Positions 13,901 through 25,900 of a DNA stretch of 64,000 nt are shown here, one piece after another. The translations under genes were made by a program, and so were the position numbers. The notes beneath the pieces were generated by a model. The model made no database searches, had not been told where the DNA came from, and saw only the letters and a list, made by a program, of their open reading frames with translations. The stretch is from Engraulis encrasicolus (lineage: Eukaryota > Chordata > Actinopteri > Clupeiformes > Engraulidae), in NCBI RefSeq assembly GCF_034702125.1, contig NC_085862.1, positions 8,969,863 to 9,033,862 of the forward strand, in the 5' to 3' direction. Numbering within the stretch: position 1 is the first letter of the stretch; every line of letters starts with the position of its first letter.

Positions 13901-16900
13901 CGGTTTCGTTTTGGTGTTCCATCTCCCTTACTCTTCTTGTAGCCATCATCCTCGAAATGCTCCCTCCACACACGGTAGCGATCCCTCAGGGTTTTTATGT
14001 CAGTTTCGTCCACTTCTAATGCTATTAGCCATTCCCGTAATATGGCTGGTTTAGACAGTGGCAGTCGGTGAAAACGGTCGGGGTTCCAGCTTTTCATTTT
14101 TCGGTCGCAGCCGGTGTAAAGAACCGCGGACCATTTAGCCTACCTAGCCACCTGATTGAGTAGGCCTAGCCTGCATTCGGGTCAGAGAGTTGCAACAGTG
14201 AGACACCTCTGGAAACACTGGCCAGTGAAAGACTGTGTGGTCCGATGATCTTCTCTATGCCTCGGTTTGATTGACGAGACCTTTGTGATGAAGTGTGTAG
14301 CGTTTTTGAAGTTGTTTATAGCGGGGAAACATCAGAAAATAACAGGCCTATAATTGGCCCCGCCGTGATGCATTGGCTGCGTTTTTCGCCAAAAAGCTTA
14401 AAATTAGCTAACTCCATAACGGCGCGGCATTGCCTGGAATGGCTCATCATTAGATACATTATGTGGCATGGGAAAGCGATGGTGAAACTTTCATTTTACG
14501 CCGGAACTATCCTTTAACAAAACTTTGAATGGCCAAACCTTATTTTCCCCTTAACCATCGCTGTGGATAATTTTGCTATTTAATGAAGTTGTATGCTATA
14601 TAGTATATAGCCTTGGCCAGCCTGCCTAAATTGACTCACATTTAGATTTTCAAAACTTTGTGTTACTGATCAGCACTTCCTTTTCGCGTTTTGTCTGGAT
14701 TTCGTGGTTGGCAGATCCTTCTCAGGCTTTTAGCATTGTAAACTTCACGCCATCAAAACGAACTACCTCTAATGGCAACTCCGAGACGATCGCCGAGTGA
14801 GGTAGCAAATGCCTGGCGAGGAAGCGCGAGTCTATTTCATGGTGAATCTGTTGAAAGCCATAGGCCTACTTTGAGAGATGTTCTGAGGTAAGTTGAAGCA
14901 ACAGAAATCACTGGTATGTGTCCATATGTGGTGGGGACATGTCCATACCACTTTTGACATGAAACGGGAGTGTGTCTATGTTCCCACACTGTTACTGCTC
15001 ACCGATTTATTTGAACACAACGTTTCGACCTCAGGCGGTCTATGTATACACCTGACGAAGACCGCCTGAGGTCGAAACGTTGTGTTCAAATAAATCGGTG
15101 AGCAGTAACAGTGTGCAGATTTCCTTTCTTCCTTTACGCACGTTTGTTTGATCCGGCACCTGTTTTTACTGGATGTGCGCGCATCACATACACTTCCAGT
15201 GTGTCTATGTTCCCACAGTCCATTGGTCCCACAGCTCATTGGTCCCACATCACTAAGACTTTTAACATTATTTTGTAGGCCCATTGGTCCCACAGCTTGT
15301 ACCTACTGACGCATGCTCCCAAATTTCTAAGCGTTTATTCAAATTTAGGCCCTATGTCCCATGGCAGGGAGAAAGACATGTTCTCTTAGTTTACTCGGAA
15401 ATGTGGGAACATTTTGTTGTGTTGTGGAACATAGGGCCTGTTTGAATAATTTCTTTAAAATGTGGGAACATGGAGCAGCAGGAATAAGCTGTGGGACCAA
15501 TGGGCTGTGGGACCAGCGGGCTGTGGGAACATAGAGCTGACCCCCATGACACTAGCATACCCAGAAAGTTCACCATTGCAATGTCCCCCACCACTGTCCA
15601 AGTCAAACCTATCATTTTCAGATACAATCAGGAAGATGCCTCAACAGCTTCAGGAAGCTCCATTTGCTCATCACTAGGTGAAATGATGTCTTGTGTCTTG
15701 ATGCAGGGCCGTGGGTGATGTCCGCAGCTCCAGGGATGACATGAGGAGTGACCTGAAGACACTACAGGAGCAGGTGGCTGCCATGCAACAGCAGACCTCC
15801 ACCAGGACCCAGACCCCTCACAGAGTTCCCCTGGAGCTCTCGGTAATATATTTGAATGCATGTTTTAAAGGGAAAGAAAATAATCCAGACTTTACACATG
15901 TAATTTCAATTTTAGCCATCTCAAATAAACCTGTGGTTCACATTAATCAGATTATTAGGGAAAACATCAGATAGAAACATCATAGATTTTTGTTGTTGTT
16001 GTTTATTTCCAGAATTCGTGCTGCCCATTCACTAATGTTACCTTTTTCATAAATACTTACCACCACCACCAAATTCTAAGTATTCATTATGACTGGAAAA
16101 ATTGCACTTTTCATACATGAAAAGGGGGATCTTCCCCATGGTCTGCCATTTTGAATTTCCAGAAATAGCCATTTTTAGCTGCAAAAATGACTCTGCTTGG
16201 ATCGTACTAGGAAATATTTGTTTATTACTTAGTAAACTTTCATGTAAAGATCAAATTTGGCAATAGGCAGCCCAGTTTCAATGAGCCGCATAGTTGCAGT
16301 ACCTTTTTTGACCATTTCCTGCACAGTGTCCCTTTTAGGGAAAGAAAATAATCTAGACTTTACACCTGTAATTTCAATTTTAACCATCTCAAATAACCCT
16401 GAGGTTCACATAAATCAGATTATTAGGGAAAACATCAGTAGTGTTCAGACTGTCTTTTACATATAAGATAAGATGGTACTTCAATCATTGTGCGGGAAAA
16501 TCAAGAAACAATTGTCCACGGTTTGTAACAATAGGCTATTTCCTAGCATGACAATATGCGATTGTATTGTCATTTTTCTTCACGAGGCACGAGTGAGGCG
16601 AACGCATCGCAGGCTGCGGGAGGAGCTGCAGTGGCGACTGGGACCACAGTACAGGTAAAGACGTTTACTCTGAGCCTGGCCAGGGCTGGACTGGCCTTCT
16701 GGCATAGCGGCAGTGTTGCCAGATATGTCTGATCAAAACCCGCCCAAAAGGTTCTCAAAAACCGCCAAAATGCGCTAAATTTCAACAAATTACATTGACT
16801 TCTATGGGCCAAAAATGGCTGAAAAAACGCCAAATGGCCAATTTTTCCCATATTTACCCGCCTACGCTCATCCCAAGTAGCCCAATTGGGCGGGGACTCG

Positions 16901-19900
16901 CCCAATCTGGCAACACTGAGTGGGCATCTCCCCGTGGGCCCTGCACCCTTGTGGGCTCCTATCTAAAGATTGTTTTAAATTATTTTTAAAAATGTTTTCT
17001 GTTCAGCTTTAGGTCACCTCATAATGAGGAGGTCACCAAGGCCATCATCCAAGCCATTGAGGATTCTGGGGAGAGCTGGGGACCAGACTTACTCAGAAGT
17101 AAGACCCAAGATTATTCATCAGACATGTACAGGATTTATGTGGTCATGGTGCACAAATAAGACTGTTTGTTTGTTTGTTTGTTAAAGTGATACTGTCCCA
17201 TTTTTGGAAATAAGCTTATTTTACACCTCCCCTTCAGTTAAACAATAGACTTTTACCGTTCCCCTGTACTTCAAACTGTTTTCTAGTTATGGCAGTGCAC
17301 ATAGCGTTAACTAACAGTTAACATTGAGTTCTATGAGACCAGTTAGCCACGAGCTGGTCTCATAGGACTCAATGTTAACTGCTAGCATGGAGGTAAAATG
17401 TGCACTGCCATACCCAGAGAACGGTTGAAAGTACAGGAGAACGATAAAACCCTATTATTTAACTCAGGGAGAGGTGTAAAATAAGCTTATTTCCAAAAAT
17501 GGGACAGTATCACTTTAACTCTGTTTCTTACTGTCTTGCAGGAGCCTGCAATAGATTCTACGAGAATCTTAAAGGCCAACTTCCGATAAAACTCAGTTTT
17601 ACTCACTCCTTTCGAAGATCGGACGGTCACCCCAAGTTAAACTCACTTGCAAGGCTCTCATAGCGGTGCGTCAACTCTCCTGGCTGTGTTTCCCGGTGTT
17701 TCCCAATTTACATCAATAATGCAGAGAAACGAGCGAATCACGAAAGCCTTTCTGTGTTTCGTCACGTCGAAAGAAGGCGTTGCCCACAAAGGTTTATATC
17801 GACCCATTTATCTAAAAACATGTCGAGTAATTTTTTTCTGCTTGTTTTCAAAACAAGCAACGTCTGGTGGCTCGAAACATAGCTTAGCTTAGCCACCAGC
17901 TGATTGCTACTCTCAGGTACACACACAGCACAAAGCCTCATACATAAAGCCGGCTCACTCTGGTTGCTCCGTGCCTGCAGCTCGCCTAGGGGTCGCTGTC
18001 GAAAGAGCACAGCCCTGAATGGAGCCTGCACGCCTCCGTTGGCGCCCCTATAGTGCAGTACCACCCGGAGAAGTGGCGACTCTGTTTCCCATTACATTCT
18101 CTCCCAGAACTGGAGGACTGAGCCAATCAGAGACGCGTTTCTTCGAGAGCAGGAGGAGTGAGCCAATCAGAGACGCATTTCCACGAGAAACACGGAACAC
18201 TCTCTCGTTTCTCCACAAGCCACCTTGCCAGCTTGCAAAAACGTCTTGAAACAAAGCAACCAGAACGTTTTTTAAAACAGGACCAACGCGTAACACATTC
18301 AATAACAATTGGGAACACGGTAGTATTAATGAAATAACGTCGAGAGGCGATCTTTAAAAGTCAAAAACGACTGAACCTTGCGGGGAGGATTGATGAGGTG
18401 AAGAGAAGGAAAAAGCTGACGAGCAGACGTGAGCGGGTAGGCAAAACACAACTAGCAATCCCATCGCACAACTGCCACCCCTTTCTTTGAGAGCGTTACA
18501 AATTATGCGACCTTGCCTCCACTTGCTTTTCTCCTTGTACCAGGAAGTAATATGTCATGATGATGTCACTGACAACAGCATTATATTTCAATATCTTGCA
18601 AAAGCTCAATTGTAGAGTCTTTTTCTCATTTGCAATTGGGATGGTGAATGAAAAACAGTCCCTCAAAAGTTGTTGTGTCTAGGCTGACAGCTGGGAAACT
18701 TTATCGTTTTCTCCACGGAGGAGGGGCAAGAGATGCAAGCATAAGGAAACACAATGTCCTTGCCCTCCTCCGTTGGTATTGGCTGCTGCTTTGATATTTG
18801 GTCGAATTTGCACCAAATTCTGGAAAATTATTAATTGCGCACGGCAATGTTGAAAAAAAAATGATGTTCCAAATTATTACGCAAAACGGTTTTGTAGCGT
18901 TGTAATACAAATGTCTTTCTTTTTTTTTTCCATTTACACCAAAGCAGTTGGCATTTGGTACCTTGTAAAGTACATTTCAATGTTCAAAACTTGGTTAAAA
19001 GCTGTGACTGGAATGCTGCATTTAACATTGAAGTCAATGGCAGGGCATTACATGGGAGTTATGGAAGCCCAGATATCCTTGATGCTTTGCTCTCAGCTCT
19101 TTTTGTTTGTTTGGCCACTATCATGGCACCTGTTAGTGGATGGGATATATTAGGCAGCAACAATGCATCTGGATAATCTCATATCGCCAGTTATTTGGCA
19201 TGTTCATGGTCAACAAGCATGGTTGTAGGTTTTCAACAGTACACACTTTGGAATGTTTAACACACTGTTTAAAACTGCCCTATTTTTTTTGTAGCTTTTC
19301 AAGCAGCGACTGCTGGTGGCGCAGGATGTCTTGGATGAGGACGACCTTGAGTACCTGAGAGGAGCGGACGCCAGCCTTGTGTCCGATGAGGAAAGTGGGG
19401 AGGAGGACAAGGGCACGTTGGTGGTGCTCTCTCCGAGGTGGAGAAGTGCGCGCCTCACGCGTGTACTGCATCGATGCCAGCAGGCGCTGGACGTAAAAGG
19501 GAGGACGAGCAGTAATCCAGCGAGTTTGAGGCGGCGCCGGCGAGTGACAGAGAGGGGCCGGTTCTCCTCTCGGGATCCTCCTGCTGCGGCCGAAAAAGCA
19601 ATTTATGTTGAAGCATGATTTAAATGTAAAAAATATAACAATAAAAAAAAAACATATGCAACAAATATATTGTCTGTCATAATATGATTTGAGCGGGGGG
19701 CAACCGCCATTCCGACAGTGTTTGATTGTCATTCCGTGCCATTTTAACATTGTTGCAAGTACTTAAAGGCGCGTGAACAATGTTCTTACTCAATTGACAT
19801 TTGCAACAATGTTGCTACACGAGCGGAAGTGGAGAGGGTGACAGGGCATTTGGACCCTGACAAAATTATACCCTAAATTATACACTAATCCTGTAATTGC

Positions 19901-22900
19901 GCTAACAGGTAGGATCTGAAAACAGTTCCTGTAAGCTGGAAAAATGGTTCTTGAAATAAAAAGTCAATGGCGGTATGTCTGAATGGCGGTATGTAACCTG
20001 GGATTTAGCAGTAATTCAAAATAGGCCTAATTGTTGTAATGGCAGTAGACTTATGTTATATTAACGGACGTAGACTACTAGCCTAACGTTAAGTCATTTT
20101 GGCAACATGCCCGTTCTACGTTGTAACTCCTAACAACTAGCGTAATAAGAGCATGTACATACATTTCTGTCAAATCAATTCATTGCCTGGCTGTCGGTAT
20201 ACATGGCCCCATGTTTCACTCATCCGGAGATAAACAAAAGCAAATAAAAATAAATTATTTCCACGTAAAGATATCAAATGAACAATGCAACTAGGGCTGC
20301 ACAATTAAGGAAAAAAATCGTCATCACGATTATTTTGGTCATCACGATTATTAATCACGATTATTGATTTTTTGCAGATTTTTTTTTTAATTATAAGATG
20401 AAATATAACCAAGAATGAGTTATATATGGGATGAGCAAAATAAAATTAATTGTAATAATTATATAAAGGCAATAGCATGAAGCTTAGGTGGACAGATTTC
20501 TGGCCAGAAACACCTGCCTGTCAGTATGTTCTGGCTTCAAGGACGCTCTCAAAGGTAGGTCACTATTGCCACGATTAAGTCACGATTGAAATCACGACTT
20601 CGATTTCACGATTTTATCACGATTTTCAATTATTTTCGATTAATTGTGCAGCCCTAAATGCAACCATACATGCATGACTCAACAGAAATTCGTCATTCGT
20701 CACATTACATCTTCACAGTCTTTCAAACATAACACACTAACAAAAACACACATGTATGGACTTTATTCAGTCTTCTTTTAACATCATGTGTGAGTGTGTG
20801 TGAACAATGCAATCGCGGCACTATAGAACCATCATGACCACTGGCCATGCACTTATTTTCTGCTCATCACAAGCAAAGACTGTGATATGCCTGAGTTGGC
20901 CCAGTACCGGGAAACTTCTTGCTGTGTGTGTGTGTGTGTATTATCTTATATTACACTTTCACTTGTACTAGACTGTGACATTGTGAGAAATATTCACCCC
21001 TATCATACTTTGCTCACTGCCTGCTTTATGATAATTTTAGCTGTTGTCTTCATGCCCCTTACCAGGATCTATGTTGTACTTGGAATACAATGTACGTCTT
21101 ATTTCTCTAACCTCTACACCACAAAACTATACATGTATCTGTCAACACTTATCTCTGGTCATGTAAATCTTGTCTACCTCAAGTCGCAGTATGTTTTTGC
21201 ACATTTGTCTACCCTTACTTACAAATTGTGTTTTTGGCACAATTTATTATTTTTGTCCTGTAGTTTTTTTTTTAATTTATTTTTTCTCCCTGACTATTAC
21301 CTGAGCTATTTGTATCTTGAAATGGCCAGGTGGGCATTACAGTATGTGTATGTGTACTCTGCTAGGCAGAGGAATCTGTGAGGTTTCTGCCTGCAGTGTT
21401 GCCAGATGTGTCTGATCAAATCCCGCCCAAGACGTTCTCAAAAACAAACCGCCAACGTTTGCAAAATTCCGCCCAATCTGGCAACACTGTCTGCCTGCTA
21501 GCTTGGTCATAGAGCAGTGGTTCTCAAACTTTTTTCTCTGGGGGCCACATTATCGTTCCTGACTGTGATCAGGGGCCGGGATAAATCATGTGGGCTGTAT
21601 ACTAGGCCACTGCCTGTTATAGCCATAATTCCTAGCACGGCAATCGCCATTACATGCTGAAGAAGGGCTCTGCCCGAAACGTTCGTAGGCGAATAAACAG
21701 AGAAAAATCTGAAGAGTGCTGTCCTTCGCTTCCTTCATTCATAATTTCTAGCACAAACTAGTTCATCATTACAAGTGATTTGAGTGAGTACTTCACATGT
21801 TTTTCAATTTGAAATACCACAGGTATTCCTTTTAATTTTTTGTGAGGATTGCTTCTTTGGGACAGTTCAAATGGTGAGATGCAGAGAGGTGGAGGGCCGG
21901 TCAAAGGGGCCTGGTGGGCCGCATCCGGCCCCCGGGCCTTAGTTTGGGGACCCCTGTCATAGAGAATCAAAGCAGAGAAATATTGTACGAGAACGGTCAC
22001 TAGCTGGTGGCCAGGAGTGGCACTGCAGCTAGTATGTTCTCGCAGCCAAGTAAACAATGAATGGGTCCCAATGCAGCTGTATGCTTCTTATAATTGTATC
22101 TGCCTGTGTATTTTTCCCCTGGAAATAATGAAGTCGCTTTCGATAGATAAGAGTAAGTGAAAGCATTTGCCGACACGTTTGCATCTTGTCAAGTATTAGA
22201 TTCGTGAAAATAACCCTTATTTAAACTATAGCAATGACATAACACGTGACAATCGACTTTATGGCACTTCGCCATTTGTTTTGTAGTTTTAAGTCTGACT
22301 TCAGATGTGTTTAAAGTTATGTTATGATTGTTGCAGACACCTGTTATTTATTGCATTTAAGGTGGTGGAAAAGCGGCATGTGTACATGGGGTAAAGGAAA
22401 TGACTGTGCTCATCCTTAAGAATGTGGGCACCTTCAATTAACATGTTGCACGGCGGTGGCGGGTTTTGAGGCGTGTGACCGTAGATGTCTCTGCTAGGAT
22501 CAGTCAGAGTAGGCCTACGTCTCTCGTCAGCTCTGGTCGTGAATAGTCGCAGAGATTCCTCAGCCAGCAGGTATTAGCCGAATGCTAGCGTGTTGCAGGA
22601 CAAAACTAACACGTCTTTGGGAGAACAAAGCCATGTCAGGAACCTTTAATTTCACTTCTAATACAACTTCCATGATAAGGTACAGAATGTGCACACATCT
22701 TTACAAACCAGAGAACAGAACCGTCACAAATCCCTGCTGAGCCATTTAGCCCAATAGGCTCCCATTCATCTTTCACTTGGCTGCGTTCACCAACGGGGCT
22801 ATAATGGGAGTCAATGGTAGATACCTTTCTCTTAGCTTAGAGATTCTCTGATCGAAGTTTATCTAGAGAGGTCATAACCATGCTAACTTCCGGCAATCGG

Positions 22901-25900
22901 TTGCTCTGGGAAAAAAATGGCGGCGGGGTGAAAATCGCTCGAAACACATAGAGATGAATGGGTGACATTTACTCAATTTCCATGTAAAATACTAAGAAAT
23001 GTATTTCTGAAACAACGGGAATCTCTTCAGTGACTGGTGTATACCAAATCAAGCATGTTTCTGTAGTGAAGTATGCTACAGAATTTTTAATTAATTTTAG
23101 AAAAATACGATGATAAGTGATCAGGAAGTGGCAAAAGTGGGCAGAGTCTTCACCCCAGACGTTTGTATAGAAGTCAATGGGAGAGAGCTAAACTACGACC
23201 TTTATAGACAGAGATTCCCATAAAACACACTTATGACCTCTCTAGATAAACTTCGATCCTCTATGGCAGGGGTTCCCAACCTTTTTCAACTTGGGGCCCA
23301 CTCGAAATTGTCAAAAATATTCGGGGCCCACCACTGACCCAATTAATAAATCAACTGCAACACACACCAAAATTTGATTATTATTTTTGGAAAACGATTT
23401 CAAGGCCCACTTGTAATACCTTCAGGGCCCACAGTTTGAGAATCACTGCTCTATGGCTTGGTCCAGAATATTGCAAGGAGCGACCCTCAAAGTAACACCC
23501 GTAATCCTGTGGCAGCAAACGTTAAGCAATATATGAAATTAGGCATTTAATATGAAACTATTACAGTATTACTAGAAATGTATTTATGAGCTCTATATTT
23601 TTTAACCTGATAGTTATTATTCATTTATTCTGACTTCGATGGCAGCTACAAGTTGGATTCAAGCTTACATTCTTGGGTTCTTTTTTTAACCATGCATATT
23701 TTCACAGGCTTTTGTCTGAGCACAATCTGGAGACGACAACCTTTTTGACCGAGGCCATATCTAACAACCCGGAGTTCAAAAAAGAACGCAAAGACACTAT
23801 TGAGGGTAAGCGTCAACTTTTAACACGGCTCTAGGACAGTGTTTCCCAACCTTTTTCCAACCTTCACGTACCCCCTAAGCCTCTTAGTTGTGCCATGAAT
23901 ACCCCCTAATTCATGTTCTATTTCGCTTTCTCTGTCCTGATGTGACTGCTCCATACATTTGTTATAATAGTAACATTTTTCCAAGTACCCCCTGCAGTGT
24001 GCTCGCATACCCCTAGTGGTACACATACCCCTGGTTGGGAAACTCTGCTCTAGGACATGTTTGTTTGTTTTACCATTGCTCATTTTATTCTTCCTGTTTT
24101 GTTTTGTGCTTAGGTGCATGTAAGACATACTTTGAGAGTGTGCGGAGAAACTACAGATACAGCCAGCCTGAGTACGCATCCAAGGCGACAGCAGCGAGGC
24201 TGTCATCCAAATTCCGCTCCAGGAGGAAGAGGGTAAGATTAGCCTAGAGTGCGGTCACTATAAGTGCGTTACAATATGCAACCTTTCCTCCTCCACGTCT
24301 GCTTGTTTCCTCGCCCCGCGTCCTGGCCCCTCCTCCGTGGAGAAAACGATAAAGTTTCCCAGCTGTCAGCCTAGCCACAACAACTTTTGAGGGACTGTTT
24401 TTCATTCACCATCCCAATTGCAAATGAGAAAAAGAGTTTACAATTGAGCTTTTGCAAGATATTGAAATATAATGCTGTTGTCAGTGATGTCATCATGACA
24501 TATTACTTCCTGGTACGAGGAACCAAGCACAAGTGGAGGAGGCAAGGCCGCATATTGTAACGCACTCTATGTTACTTTTTGTAAAGGTGCACTGCGTAGG
24601 ATGGTGGCCAGAATAGGTATTGCAACTACGTTGTTCATTTTAACTGTGCTGCCTGTAGCCAAATTTGATCTTTTCATGAATATTTTCTAAATAATAAGCT
24701 AATATTTACTAGTAGGACCAAAAAAGTACTGTATGTTTTGCAGCTAAAAATGTCTGTTTCTGGTAATTTGAAAATAGCAAACATGAGGAAGATCCACGTT
24801 TTTATGTATGAAGTCATAATGAATGCTTGGAATTTGATGGTGGTGGTATGTATTCGTGAAAGGCAACATTTGTGAATGAGCAGCATGAATTTTGGAAAAA
24901 AAATAGTGCACAGCTATTACCTTTAGCACCTTTAGTCAGTGTGTCAGTATGCAGCGCATTATTACCTTCGCCGAGACAAAGTCGGCGAAGGTTATGTTTT
25001 GACCGCTGTGTATTTATTTATTTATTTATTTGTGAATATGTTTGTTTGTACTTCGTATAACTCAGACAGAACTGAGACGATTTTTATGAAATTTAGTGGG
25101 ATGATTGGTCATGATGTAGGAGCGGGAAAGGATCTGCACACTGCTTGCCAAAGACTTCATTTATTAGGAGCAACGTTTCGATCATAGATCTTCTTCAGGC
25201 ATCTTGTGATGATTGATGATCTTGTCATGATTGGTCATGACCCAAGGAACAATCGATTAGTTTTTGGGAGTGATTGGGTCAAAGGTCAAAGGTCACGGTC
25301 ACGAAAAGGTCAAAAACGTAAATTGAGCTGATTTTTATGAAATTTAGTGGGATGATTGGTCATGACCCATGGAACAATCGATTACTTTTTGGGAGTGATT
25401 GGGTCAAAGGTCAAGGTCACGAAAAGGTCAAAAATGTAAATTGAGGCAATTTTTATGAAATTTAATGGGATGATTGGTCATGACCCAAGGAACAATCGAT
25501 TACTTTTTGGGAGTGATTGGGTCAAAGGTCAAGGTCAAGGTCACGAAAAGGTCAAAAAAGTAAATTGAGCCGATTTTTATGAAATTTAGTGGGATGATTG
25601 GTCATGACCCAAGGAGCAATCGATTAGTTTTTGGGAGTGATTGGGTCCAAGGTCATGGTCACGAAAAGGTCAAAAACGTTTTTCTTTGCCAAGCACTATA
25701 TGCCATAACAACGTGTGCATGCTGAATTGAATAAGAGGTCAAGACTGGGCCAAAAATGTAATATTGCGATTTTTATGAAATTTAGTGGGATGATTGGTCA
25801 TGACCCAAGGAACAATCGATTACTTTTTGGGAGTGATTGGGTCAAAGGTCAAGGTCAAGGTCACGAAAAGGTCAAAAACGTTTTTCTTTGCCAAGCACTA

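Larger units (their letters stand above)
14772..19618 (+). pseudogene. Second C14orf93-like paralog, exon 5 broken by an insertion
   Basis: Exons 14772-14887, 15707-15842, 16587-16654, 17007-17098, 17542-17572 with 18358-18436, and 19295-19618. The start MATPRRSPSEV, a coiled coil (VRSSRDDMRSDLKTLQEQVA), RVRRTHRRLREEL, SPHNEEVTKAIIQAIEDSG, RACNRFYENLK, then a basic block (VKRRKKLTSRRER), an acidic VSDEESGEED, and LSPRWRSARLTRVLHRCQ mirror the larger paralog block by block. All other exons are open and in phase. Exon 5 is cut in a Lys codon by a 781-bp insertion with TTAA on both sides, so an uncorrected transcript would stop 32 codons later, at the TAG at 17658. The gene is either recently dead, makes a truncated protein, or the insertion is polymorphic. 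AATAAA at 19640 is 22 bp past the stop. Confidence 0.75.

Noticed and set aside
18019..18318. Frames of 63-86 codons in the exon 5 insert
   Set aside because: Short, overlapping on both strands, no transposase motifs.
20887..21381. 164-codon hydrophobic frame on the + strand
   Set aside because: Cys/Tyr/Leu-rich translation of AT-rich DNA with a GT run; no family resemblance, no splice context.
25245..25890. CRISPR-like array
   Set aside because: Units of about 120 bp without constant short repeats and unique spacers; eukaryotic minisatellite.
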